Positions 46,166 to 54,742 of a stretch of DNA of 64,000 nucleotides are shown here, piece after piece. Made by a program: the position numbers and the translations under genes. Below the pieces are notes generated by a model. The model was not told where the DNA came from and did no database searches. It saw nothing but the letters and a program-made list of their open reading frames with translations. Origin of the DNA: an uncultured Roseburia sp. (GTDB lineage Bacteria; Bacillota; Clostridia; Lachnospirales; Lachnospiraceae); the NCBI GenBank assembly GCA_947642555.1, contig CANRSX010000002.1, forward strand, positions 151,243 to 215,242. Reading direction: 5' to 3'. Numbering within the stretch: position 1 is the stretch's first letter; each line of letters begins with the position of its first letter.

Positions 46166-46528
46166 ATGGAGGATAGCAGAAGAGAACAGACAGAGGCGCT
46201 GGAGGTATTGCAGGAGTTTAACGGGCGTCTGATAAAGAACATCGGGATCGTGATCAAAGAGCTTTCCGGCGCAAGGCTGGAGGATACGGATAAGTTCATA
46301 AAAGGGATTGTGGATGCAATGAACTGGGAGATCCAGGTGATGAACGGAACGATGGAGCTGCTGAATGAAGGGAAAGAACGCATCGATAAGGAAGCGTTCA
46401 ATCAGAGCATTGTGGCAGTCGGAGAGGCGATCGCGGCGAAAGACGACGCGAAGCTGGCGGAGGCATTTGCGGAAGTGCTGATTCAGTTCGAGGGACTTGG
46501 AGCAGCCGCGGCAGAAGTAATACAGTAA
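46166..46528 (+). CDS. Small helical protein of unknown function, sigma-28 controlled
   Basis: 120 aa, start at ATG 46166 behind GTGAGGTG. All-helical, acidic, no cysteine, no membrane segment. Repeating hydrophobic pattern LEVLQEFNGRLIKNIGIVIK, then FIKGIVDAMNWEIQVMNGTM, then an Ala-rich C-terminus. It has a private sigma-28 promoter and terminator, so it is a member of the late flagellar regulon. I do not recognise the family. Candidate roles are chaperone, glycosylation cofactor or filament regulator, all inferred. Confidence 0.75.
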   Translation: MEDSRREQTEALEVLQEFNGRLIKNIGIVIKELSGARLEDTDKFIKGIVDAMNWEIQVMNGTMELLNEGKERIDKEAFNQSIVAVGEAIAAKDDAKLAEAFAEVLIQFEGLGAAAAEVIQ

Positions 46529-46535
46529 AGACAGG

Positions 46536-46570
46536 GCTGACTGCTATGGAGGACATGGGGTCAGCTTTTT
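46536..46570 (+). terminator. Rho-independent terminator after the 120-aa gene
   Basis: The stem GCTGAC (46536-46541) with GTCAGC (46560-46565) is followed by TTTTT. The stem is short, but the T-run is good. Confidence 0.7.
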
Positions 46571-46603
46571 GTTATATCATTTTGTAGAAAAGAGACCGGA
46601 TGA

Positions 46604-47581
46604 ATGAAAAAGATACTTGTAACCGGGGCGGACGGTTTTATCGGTTCGCATCTGACCGAGGAGCTGGTAAAAAAAGGATATGAGGTAAAGGCGTTTGTCT
46701 TTTACAATTCATTTAACACCTGGGGCTGGCTCGATACGCTGCCGCAGGAAATTATGAGACATATTGAGATCTTTCAGGGGGATGTCAGGGATCCGAACGG
46801 GGTGCGGGATGCGATGCGGGGATGCGATGCGGTCTTTCATTTAGCGGCGCTGATCGCGATTCCCTTCAGCTACCACTCGCCGGATACCTATGTGGATACG
46901 AATATCAAAGGCACCTTAAACGTGCTGCAGGCGGCGCGGGAGAAGGGCATCAGGGTGCTCGTCACCTCCACCTCGGAGGTCTACGGGACGGCGCAGTATG
47001 TGCCGATTGACGAGAAGCATCCGTTTCAGGGGCAGTCCCCTTACTCTGCGACAAAGATCGGGGCGGACCGGCTGGCGGAATCGTTTTACCGCTCGTTTGA
47101 GCTGCCGGTGACGATTGTGCGCCCGTTTAACACATATGGGCCGAGACAGTCCGCCCGTGCCGTAATCCCGACGATCATCACACAGCTTCTGGCGGGGAAG
47201 ACGGAGATTAAGCTGGGTTCACTGACGCCGACCAGGGATTTCAATTACGTGAAGGATACGGCGAACGGGTTTATCTCCATTTATGAGTCGGACCGGACAG
47301 TTGGAGAGGAGATTAATATCGCGACGCAGAAGGAGATCTCTATCGGGCAGCTGGCGGAAGAGCTGATCCGGCAGATCAATCCGGCGGCACAGATCGTCTG
47401 CGAGGAACAGCGTCTGCGCCCGGAAAAGAGCGAGGTGAACCGCCTGCTGGGCTGCAACCGCAAGATAATGGAGCTGACGGACTGGAAGCCGCGGTATACC
47501 TTTGAGCAGGGGCTGGCGGAGACGACTGCGTTTCTGAGGGAGAATCTCGGCCGGTATAAGACTGACATTTATAACGTGTAA
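46604..47581 (+). CDS. legB: LegB: nucleotide-GlcNAc 4,6-dehydratase
   Basis: 325 aa extended SDR. NAD-binding VTGADGFIGSHL at 6-17, TSTSEVYG at 121-128, catalytic Tyr147-x3-Lys151 in SPYSATK. Converts GDP- (or UDP-) GlcNAc to the 4-keto-6-deoxy sugar, step one of legionaminic acid synthesis. First gene of a seven-gene operon; no clear promoter in the 33 bp after the preceding terminator, so some read-through may feed it. Confidence 0.92.
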   Translation: MKKILVTGADGFIGSHLTEELVKKGYEVKAFVFYNSFNTWGWLDTLPQEIMRHIEIFQGDVRDPNGVRDAMRGCDAVFHLAALIAIPFSYHSPDTYVDTNIKGTLNVLQAAREKGIRVLVTSTSEVYGTAQYVPIDEKHPFQGQSPYSATKIGADRLAESFYRSFELPVTIVRPFNTYGPRQSARAVIPTIITQLLAGKTEIKLGSLTPTRDFNYVKDTANGFISIYESDRTVGEEINIATQKEISIGQLAEELIRQINPAAQIVCEEQRLRPEKSEVNRLLGCNRKIMELTDWKPRYTFEQGLAETTAFLRENLGRYKTDIYNV

Positions 47582-47601
47582 CAGAGAAATGGGGAAAACA
47601 G

Positions 47602-48834
47602 ATGGAAGAGACATTTATTCCGTTGTCCGTTCCGAATCTGAAGGGCAACGAATTAAATTATGTGACAAGAGCGGTGGAGACGGAGTGGGTGTCAACAGGC
47701 GGCCCGTATGTCGATGAATTTGAGCATGCAGTGGCGGATTATGTGCACGCGAAAGGCGCGGTATCCTGCCAGAACGGCACGTCGGGGATTCACACGGCGC
47801 TGCTTGTGTCAGGCGTAACGTCAGACGATGTGGTGCTGGTGCCGGCGCTTACCTTTATCGCGGCAGTGAATCCGGTGGCCTATATCGGTGCGGAACCGGT
47901 TTTTATGGACTGCGATGATTCGCTCTGCATGGATCCGGAGAAGGTGGAGCGGTTCTGCCGGGAGGAATGCGAGACGGCGGACGGGCATCTGATCGAGAAA
48001 ACGTCCGGCAGACGGGTGAAGGCGGTTGTAGTTGTGCACGTGTTTGGGAATATGGCGGACATGGAGCGCCTGATGCAGATTGCAGGGAAGTACGGTCTGA
48101 CGGTAATCGAGGATGCGACCGAGGCGATCGGAACCTTTTATGAGGAAGGAATTTATGCGGGAAAATATGCCGGAACGATTGGTGACCTCGGAGTCTATTC
48201 CTTTAACGGCAATAAGATTATCACGACAGGCGGAGGAGGTATGATCGTCTCCGACAACGGGGAATATGTAAAGAGGGCGAAACACCTCACGACCCAGGCG
48301 AAGAGCGATGAACTGTATTATACACATGACGAGATCGGGTACAATTACCGGATGACCAACCTGCAGGCAGCGCTGGGGCTGGCGCAGTTAGAGCAGCTGG
48401 AAGCGTTTATTGCGGTGAAAAGGGAAAATTATGAGCGATACCGGGAGGCAGTTGCGGATATCCCCGGATTTCGTCTGATGGATGTCCGGGAGGGGACGCG
48501 CAGCAACCGCTGGTTTTATGCACTGTACTGCGGGGAAGGCGGGCCGGATCGCGATACGGTGATCCGGTATCTGTCGCAGCACCGGGTACAGTCCCGACCC
48601 ATCTGGGGGCTGATCTGCGACCAGAAGCCCTACCGAAAGGCCCGCAGGTATCAGATTGAAAAAGCGGCGGATTACCAGGGACATGTGGTCAATCTTCCCT
48701 GCAGCTCGAATCTGACCCCGGAGGAGGTCTGCCGGGTGACAGAGATGCTGCGGCAGCTGACGGCTTCGGGAGCCGGGCAGATACCGGGGGAATGCAGCCG
48801 GTCGGATGTAGCCGGGGCAGAGAATGGAGGATGA
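47602..48834 (+). CDS. legC: LegC: PLP-dependent 4-aminotransferase
   Basis: 410 aa, DegT/DnrJ/EryC1 family. PLP-binding lysine K205 in YSFNGNKIITTGGGGM; the cofactor aspartate lies in VIEDATEAIGTFY (about 169-181). Aminates the 4-keto product of LegB. Its place between legB and ptmE supports the LegC rather than PseC assignment. The C-terminal ~25 residues are a low-complexity tail after the core. Follows legB by 20 bp. Confidence 0.92.
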   Translation: MEETFIPLSVPNLKGNELNYVTRAVETEWVSTGGPYVDEFEHAVADYVHAKGAVSCQNGTSGIHTALLVSGVTSDDVVLVPALTFIAAVNPVAYIGAEPVFMDCDDSLCMDPEKVERFCREECETADGHLIEKTSGRRVKAVVVVHVFGNMADMERLMQIAGKYGLTVIEDATEAIGTFYEEGIYAGKYAGTIGDLGVYSFNGNKIITTGGGGMIVSDNGEYVKRAKHLTTQAKSDELYYTHDEIGYNYRMTNLQAALGLAQLEQLEAFIAVKRENYERYREAVADIPGFRLMDVREGTRSNRWFYALYCGEGGPDRDTVIRYLSQHRVQSRPIWGLICDQKPYRKARRYQIEKAADYQGHVVNLPCSSNLTPEEVCRVTEMLRQLTASGAGQIPGECSRSDVAGAENGG

Positions 48835-48837
48835 GGG

Positions 48838-49899
48838 ATGGGCTGGGAGACGATGCTGGTGGAGCCTGACATATCGGTATGGCAGGCGATGGAACAGCTG
48901 AATCAGAATGCGACCAAGGTATTATTTATCCACGAAGAGGGAAAGCTGCGGGCGGCCCTCTCGGACGGGGATGTCCGCAGATGGATTTTAAAAAAAGGAA
49001 GCTTAAAGGCACCCATCAGCCAGGTGGCCAATTATCAGCCGAAATGCCTGCGGGAATGGGAGCGGGACAGGGCAGGGGAATATATGCACCGATACGGGAT
49101 CGAAGCAGTTCCCGTTGTGGATGAGGATAAACGGATTACAGATATCGTATTATGGAGGACAGACGGCGCCTCCGGGAAGGATGCGCAGATTGATCTGCCG
49201 GTTGTCATGATGGCCGGGGGAAAGGGCACCAGGCTGTACCCGTATACCAGGATCCTTCCGAAGCCTTTAATCCCGGTGGGAGAGCTGCCGATCGCGGAGC
49301 ATATCATCAGGCAGTTCCGCCGGTTTGGCTGTCATGATTTTTATCTGATCGTCAATCACAAAAAAAATATGATCAAGGCTTATTTTAATGAGATCCCGAA
49401 GGATTACAGGATCTTTTACGCGGATGAGGATGTGCCGCTTGGAACGGGCGGAGGTTTAAGTCTGCTGAAAGGAAAGATTGATACGCCCTTTATTCTCACA
49501 AACTGTGATATCCTCATCCGGGAGGACTTTTCGAAGATCTACCGGCTGCATAAAGAGAAAAAAAATCTGATCACCATGGTCTGTTCTTTAAAAAATTTCC
49601 GCATCCCATACGGTGTGGTGGAAATCAGTGAGGATGGCGGTATCGATTCGATGAGCGAGAAGCCGGTTCTTTCCTTTTTTACCAACACCGGGTGCTATAT
49701 TGTGGAGCCGCGGGTCATCGGGGAGATGGAAGAAAATCGGGAAATCAGTTTTCCGGATATCATTGCGCGGTATAAGGAAAAGGGAGAAAATGTCGGGATT
49801 TATCCGATTGCGGAGCATGCATGGCTGGATATGGGTGAGATGGACGAGCTTGAGAAGATGAGGAATTACCTGGCAGGAGAGGGGGAGCCGGGACTGTGA
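48838..49899 (+). CDS. ptmE: PtmE-like nucleotidyltransferase with N-terminal CBS domains
   Basis: 353 aa. Two CBS motifs in residues 1-~112 (TKVLFIHEEGKLRAALSDGD; AVPVVDEDKRITDIVLW), then a sugar-phosphate nucleotidyltransferase from about 121 (VVMMAGGKGTRLYPYTRILP, LGTGGGLSLLKG, LTNCDIL). In Campylobacter the equivalent enzyme makes GDP-glucosamine, the entry to the GDP-linked legionaminic acid route. Presence here points to GDP- rather than UDP-linked precursors. Confidence 0.88.
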   Translation: MGWETMLVEPDISVWQAMEQLNQNATKVLFIHEEGKLRAALSDGDVRRWILKKGSLKAPISQVANYQPKCLREWERDRAGEYMHRYGIEAVPVVDEDKRITDIVLWRTDGASGKDAQIDLPVVMMAGGKGTRLYPYTRILPKPLIPVGELPIAEHIIRQFRRFGCHDFYLIVNHKKNMIKAYFNEIPKDYRIFYADEDVPLGTGGGLSLLKGKIDTPFILTNCDILIREDFSKIYRLHKEKKNLITMVCSLKNFRIPYGVVEISEDGGIDSMSEKPVLSFFTNTGCYIVEPRVIGEMEENREISFPDIIARYKEKGENVGIYPIAEHAWLDMGEMDELEKMRNYLAGEGEPGL

Positions 49900-51566
49900 G
49901 AGAAAAAAGAAAAATTGTTCTGATCGGCGGCGGCGGACACTGCAGATCAGTGCTGGACGTGACGCTTCGAATCAATGCGTTTGATGAGATTGTGATCACA
50001 GACAGCGGTATACCGGCAGGGACACAGATCATGGGATGTGAGGTCATCGGGGGAGATGAGCGGCTGCCGCAGTTATTTGAGGAAGGATTTCGATATGCGT
50101 TTCCCGCTGTGGGAAGCATAGAGGATACGGATCTGCGGCAGACACTTTTCCGGCGTGCGTCAAAGATCGGTTTTCTGTTTCCGAATCTTGTGGACCCTTC
50201 GGCGGTGATTGGAACGGATGTAACATTTGGATACGGTATTTTTGTGGGAAAACAGGCTGTGGTCAATGCCGGAACTGTGATTGAAGACATGGCGATCATC
50301 AATACGGGGGCAGTGATCGAGCATGGCTGCCATATCGGCAGCTTTTCACATATTTCTGTCGGAGCGGCGCTCTGTGGAGGTGTGTCTGTCGAAAACGGCG
50401 TGTTTGTCGGATCTCATGCGACGGTGGTGCAGGGAACGCGGATCGGAAGAGGCAGTGTCATCGGCGCCGGTGCGCTGGTGCTCGGGGATGTTCCGGGAGA
50501 GACGCGCGTGGTTGGGATATGGAAGACAATGCAGGAGAAAAACGGAGGGGCATGCATGGAGGATACCGGGAATGAGATCACCGTGATTGCTGAGGCAGGC
50601 GTCAATCACAACGGATCGCTGGAGCTGGCATTCCGGATGGTTGATGCTGCAAAGGAGGCCGGGGCAGATATTGTAAAATTCCAGACTGCGAAGGCGGAAC
50701 AGATGGTATCGAGATTCGCCGGGAAGGCGGAATATCAGAAAAAGACGACAGGCGGGGAAGAGAGCCAGATTGAGATGTTAAAAAAACTTCTGCCGAAGTA
50801 TGAGGATTTTGTCCTTCTGAAGCAATACTGTGAGAAGAAAGGGATCGAATTTCTCTCCACACCGTTTGACATCGAAAGCATTCATTTTCTGGACGGGCTG
50901 GGATGCCGGCTCTGGAAGGTTCCGTCGGGTGAGATCACCAATTATCCGTATCTCATCGAGATCGCAAAGATCAGGAAGCCTGTGATCCTCTCGACCGGCA
51001 TGGCGGACATGGAAGAGGTGGAAGCTGCGGTGTCGCTGTTAAAGGAGCACGGTGCCGGAGAAATCTGCCTGCTGCACTGTACCACGGAATACCCTGCCCC
51101 CTTTGACGAGGTAAATTTAAGGGCGATGCAGACATTGGGGAAAAAGTTTGGCTGCAGGACCGGTTACTCGGACCATACGCCGGGAATTGAGATATCGGTC
51201 GCTGCCGCTGCGATGGGCGCGTCGGTGATCGAGAAGCATTTTACCCTGGACCGGAATATGGAGGGACCGGATCACAAAGCCAGCCTGGAGCCGGAGGAGC
51301 TCGCCGCGCTGGTGCGGGCAGTCCGTCATGTGGGAAAGGCTCTCGGGGACGGAGTAAAATGCCCGACGGAGTCTGAAAAGAAAAATATCACGGCGGCGCG
51401 AAAAAGCATTGTCGCGAGAAGAAAGATCCGGAAAGGCGAGATCCTTACAGAAGAGAATATCACGGCAAAGCGGCCCGGAAACGGGATCAGCCCCATGCGC
51501 TGGAATGAGGTGATCGGCAGCAGGGCGATCCGTGATTTTGAGGAAGACGAGCTGCTGGAAGTGTAA
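49896..51566 (+). CDS. legI: LegH-LegI fusion: acetyltransferase plus N,N'-diacetyllegionaminate synthase
   Basis: 556 aa in one frame. Residues 1-~212 are a NeuD/PglD-type acyltransferase: IVLIGGGGHCRSVLDV, then a left-handed beta-helix (ENGVFVGSHATVVQGTRIGR). Residues ~226-490 are a NeuB-type synthase: ITVIAEAGVNHNGSLELAFR, FLSTPFDIESIHFL, WKVPSGEITNYPYL, CTTEYPAP, GYSDHTPGIEISVAAAAMGA. A SAF antifreeze-like domain ends the protein (about 495-556). It would acetylate the 4-amino sugar and later condense the 6-deoxy mannosamine derivative with PEP. Starts at GTG overlapping the ptmE stop. Confidence 0.92.
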   Translation: MREKRKIVLIGGGGHCRSVLDVTLRINAFDEIVITDSGIPAGTQIMGCEVIGGDERLPQLFEEGFRYAFPAVGSIEDTDLRQTLFRRASKIGFLFPNLVDPSAVIGTDVTFGYGIFVGKQAVVNAGTVIEDMAIINTGAVIEHGCHIGSFSHISVGAALCGGVSVENGVFVGSHATVVQGTRIGRGSVIGAGALVLGDVPGETRVVGIWKTMQEKNGGACMEDTGNEITVIAEAGVNHNGSLELAFRMVDAAKEAGADIVKFQTAKAEQMVSRFAGKAEYQKKTTGGEESQIEMLKKLLPKYEDFVLLKQYCEKKGIEFLSTPFDIESIHFLDGLGCRLWKVPSGEITNYPYLIEIAKIRKPVILSTGMADMEEVEAAVSLLKEHGAGEICLLHCTTEYPAPFDEVNLRAMQTLGKKFGCRTGYSDHTPGIEISVAAAAMGASVIEKHFTLDRNMEGPDHKASLEPEELAALVRAVRHVGKALGDGVKCPTESEKKNITAARKSIVARRKIRKGEILTEENITAKRPGNGISPMRWNEVIGSRAIRDFEEDELLEV

Positions 51567-51580
51567 AGGACAGGGGATTT

Positions 51581-52759
51581 ATGATGAAAAAAATTGCTGT
51601 GGTCACCGCGACGAGGGCGGAATACGGATTGCTGACGCCTCTGATCAGAAGGATAGAGGAGGATCAGGAGCTTGCGCTGGAGCTGATTGTGACCGGAGGG
51701 CATTTGTCAGATAAGCAGGGCCGTACGATTCGGGATATCGAAAAAGACGGATTCCCCATTGCACATGAAATTCCCATTCTGGAAGAGGGAAACACACCGT
51801 ATGACAGCTCGCTTACAATGGCGAATGCGCTGCGGGGATTTGCGGAGTGCTTTCGGGACGACCGGCCGGATATGGTGGTGCTGCTGGGAGACCGGACCGA
51901 GCTTCTTGGGGTAGCAGCGGCAGCGGCGAATGAGCGGATTCCGATCGCGCATATTCACGGGGGCGAGGTGACGGAGGGTGCAGTGGACGACTGCATTCGT
52001 CATGCTCTGACCAAAATGAGTTATCTTCATTTTACATCGACAGATATCTACAGAAGACGGGTGATCCAGCTGGGCGAAGCGCCGGAGCGGGTGTATTGTG
52101 TGGGAAGCCTCGGGGCGGAGAATATTCTGCATGCGCCGCTTCTGACGGAGCGGAAGATCCGGGAGGCGATCGGCGCAGGCAGTCTTCCCTATGCGGTAGT
52201 TACATTTCATCCGGTGACGCTGGAGGATGCCTCTGCAGAAAAACAGACGGAGGAGCTGTGCCGGGTGATGGGGGACTGTGAGGGCTGCTTTTTCCTGATC
52301 ACAAAGGCCAATGCGGATGCCGGAGGGGATGGGATTAACCGTATCTTTGAGCGGTTTGCCGGGAAGCATCCGAACATCCGACTCGTCGATTCCCTCGGGA
52401 TGGTGCGGTACTTAAGCGCCGTGAAATACGCGTCGTTTGTGCTGGGAAATTCGTCGAGCGGGATCATAGAGGCGCCGGTGCTCGGGACGCCGACGGTCAA
52501 TATCGGGGACCGCCAGAGGGGACGGCTGATGGCGGAGACCGTGATTCCCTGCGAGCCGGAGCAATCCGCCATCCTGCAGGCGGTGAAGAAAGCAGAGCAG
52601 ATGCCGCATCGGGCTACGAATCTGTATGGGAATGGCAATACCTCGGAACAGATCACTGAGACGATCCGGCGATGGCTCAGGGAAGGTAAGATTAATTTAA
52701 AAAAGGGGTTTTATGACGATGAAAATACTTTTTCTGATCCCGGCGCGGGGAGGGAGTAA
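51581..52759 (+). CDS. legG: LegG: hydrolysing sugar-nucleotide 2-epimerase (NeuC-like)
   Basis: 392 aa GT-B fold epimerase. KIAVVTATRAEYGLLTPLIR at the N-terminus, VVLLGDRTELLGVAAAAANE, IAHIHGGEVTEGAVDDCIRH, and GNSSSGIIEAPVLGTPTVNI in the C-terminal domain. It releases the nucleotide and inverts C2, giving 2,4-diacetamido-2,4,6-trideoxymannose for LegI. Overlaps legF by 47 bp. Start at 51581; the next ATG three bases later is equally possible. Confidence 0.93.
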   Translation: MMKKIAVVTATRAEYGLLTPLIRRIEEDQELALELIVTGGHLSDKQGRTIRDIEKDGFPIAHEIPILEEGNTPYDSSLTMANALRGFAECFRDDRPDMVVLLGDRTELLGVAAAAANERIPIAHIHGGEVTEGAVDDCIRHALTKMSYLHFTSTDIYRRRVIQLGEAPERVYCVGSLGAENILHAPLLTERKIREAIGAGSLPYAVVTFHPVTLEDASAEKQTEELCRVMGDCEGCFFLITKANADAGGDGINRIFERFAGKHPNIRLVDSLGMVRYLSAVKYASFVLGNSSSGIIEAPVLGTPTVNIGDRQRGRLMAETVIPCEPEQSAILQAVKKAEQMPHRATNLYGNGNTSEQITETIRRWLREGKINLKKGFYDDENTFSDPGAGRE

Positions 52760-53423
52760 AGGAATCCCGCACAAAAACATTCGGGATTTCTGCGGGAAAC
52801 CGCTGATCCGCTACAGCATCGACGTGGCGCGGGAGCTGGCGGAGGACGCCGATATCTGCGTGTCCACGGATGATCAGGAAATCATAGACGTAGCCGAAAA
52901 GGCGGGGCTTTTGGTTCCTTTTGTGCGTCCGGAAGCGTATTCGACGGATACGGCGTCCTCGGAGGCTGTGATGCTCCATGCACTTGATTTTTATGAAAAA
53001 AAGGGCGTGCGGTATGATGCGATTGTCCTGCTCCAGCCGACGTCGCCGCTTCGGACTGCGCAGCAGGTAAATGAGGCGATCGGATTGTTTACGGCGGGAA
53101 CGGATATGGTGGTCGGGGTGAAGAAATCATCGGCCGCGGTTACGCTGATGCGGGAGGAGCCGGATGGAACCCTGGTCCATGCATTCGATACGTCCGGGGG
53201 TGTGAGACGGCAGGATGCTGCAGCCCTCTACGAGATCAACGGGGCGGTGTATGTGATTGACACCCGCGCCCTGACCCAAAAGGGGATGGCCGGATTTACC
53301 AGAATAAAAAAATATGTGATGCCGGAGATCAGTTCCGCGGATCTTGACACGGAGTGGGACTGGGTGGCGGCGGAAGCGCTGTATGGAAAGCAGCGGGCAG
53401 AGTCTGAGGTGGGGAAGAGATGA
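52713..53423 (+). CDS. legF: LegF: CMP-legionaminic acid synthetase
   Basis: 236 aa. CMP-nonulosonate synthetase family: LIPARGGSKGIPHKNIRDF near the N-terminus, VLLQPTSPLRTAQQVNEAIG, and the C-terminal DLDTEWDWVAAEAL. Activates legionaminic acid with CTP to give the donor used by Maf. Start at 52713 (ATG 52719 possible); long overlap with legG indicates tight coupling. It completes the pathway from ptmE onward. Confidence 0.93.
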   Translation: MTMKILFLIPARGGSKGIPHKNIRDFCGKPLIRYSIDVARELAEDADICVSTDDQEIIDVAEKAGLLVPFVRPEAYSTDTASSEAVMLHALDFYEKKGVRYDAIVLLQPTSPLRTAQQVNEAIGLFTAGTDMVVGVKKSSAAVTLMREEPDGTLVHAFDTSGGVRRQDAAALYEINGAVYVIDTRALTQKGMAGFTRIKKYVMPEISSADLDTEWDWVAAEALYGKQRAESEVGKR

Positions 53424-54742
53424 GGAAATACAGAAAAAAGCAGATTTTAAGCAGTCTTGACGAACTCCTTCGCGTACACCAGTCCGTCTTACCGTCCCTC
53501 GTCACCGGAAACACAGACGCCGCCAGAACCCTCCTGGCCGGCTGTCAGGAGGCCGCCATCGCCGTCGGCAATGCAATCGAGGAGACAGAAAAAGGGACAG
53601 AAGCCGGGGATGCGGTGGTCGGCAGGATCGAGGAATACTGTGAGCTGGTGTATGAATTGTGGCAGAATCCTGAGCGATCTCAGATGCTTCAGCGCCTCGA
53701 TCACGCCATCCATGCCATAAAAGACCACATTCAGTCCGACCTCCCGGAGCGTCTGGAAGTCGCCTTCCTCCCCTACAAGGCATCCATGTGGGACTGCCTG
53801 GAGAGCGTGTGGGAGGCCGCGGTCGCGGATCCGGACTGCGAGACGTACGTAGTGCCGATTCCTTACCTGGACAAGGGCCCGGACGATACCTTCACGGACA
53901 TTCACTGCGAGGCCGACAAGTTTCCGGAAAATGTCCCGGTGGTAAACTGGCAGGAGTATGATATTGCGGCGCGCCATCCTGACGTGATCTACATCCATAA
54001 TCCGTATGACAATGTCAATAACGTCACCTCGGTACATCCCTCCTTTTATGCGAAGGAGCTGAAAAAGCATACGGACATGCTGGTGTATATCCCGTATTTT
54101 GTCTGCATGAACGATTACGTCGAGGAGCATTTCTGCGTGCTGCCCGGAACGATTTTCGCGGACCGGGTGATCGTGCAGTCGGAGGCGGTCCGGCAGACTT
54201 ACATCGAGGCGTATCACAAATTTGAAAAGGAAAATCACCTGGAGGGCTGCGTGGGCAATGCGGAGGAAAAATTCGTGGCCCTCGGCTCGCCCAAATACGA
54301 TAAGGTTTTAAAAACCACGCGGGAAAATGTTAAAATCCCGGAGGACTGGCAGAGAAAAATCGTAAAAGAGGACGGCAGCTGGAAAAGAGTGATCCTCTAC
54401 AATACCACTGTGACGCAGATCCTGACCCACCGGGAAAAAATGTTAGAAAAGATCCGGTCCGTGTTTGCCCTGCTACGGGGGCGGCAGGACGTGGTGCTGC
54501 TGTGGCGGCCACATCCCTTAAGCCAGACGACCTGCGGGTCGGTCTCCGCGCAGCTTGAGGCCGCATACTGCGGGCTGGTGGAGGAATACCGGGCAAAAGA
54601 CTGGGGGATCTACGACGACACGCCGGATCTGCACCGGGCGATCGCGCTCTCAGACGCATATTACGGGGATATGAGCTCCGTGGTGGAGCTCTACCGGATG
54701 ACGGGGAAGCCGATTATGATCGAGGATGTGGAGATTGTGTGA
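53420..54742 (+). CDS. CDP-glycerol glycerophosphotransferase-like protein
   Basis: 440 aa. N-terminal ~110 residues are a helical region without assignment; the rest resembles the TagB/TagF glycerophosphotransferase family: VAFLPYKASMWDCLESVWEA, VFALLRGRQDVVLLWRPHP, ALSDAYYGDMSSVVELYRM. It would add glycerol phosphate, or a similar group, from a CDP donor. ATGA overlap with legF puts it in the legionaminic acid operon. The first ~300 bp have C-ending codons unlike its neighbours. It converges on cysA with a 29-bp overlap. Confidence 0.78.
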   Translation: MRKYRKKQILSSLDELLRVHQSVLPSLVTGNTDAARTLLAGCQEAAIAVGNAIEETEKGTEAGDAVVGRIEEYCELVYELWQNPERSQMLQRLDHAIHAIKDHIQSDLPERLEVAFLPYKASMWDCLESVWEAAVADPDCETYVVPIPYLDKGPDDTFTDIHCEADKFPENVPVVNWQEYDIAARHPDVIYIHNPYDNVNNVTSVHPSFYAKELKKHTDMLVYIPYFVCMNDYVEEHFCVLPGTIFADRVIVQSEAVRQTYIEAYHKFEKENHLEGCVGNAEEKFVALGSPKYDKVLKTTRENVKIPEDWQRKIVKEDGSWKRVILYNTTVTQILTHREKMLEKIRSVFALLRGRQDVVLLWRPHPLSQTTCGSVSAQLEAAYCGLVEEYRAKDWGIYDDTPDLHRAIALSDAYYGDMSSVVELYRMTGKPIMIEDVEIV

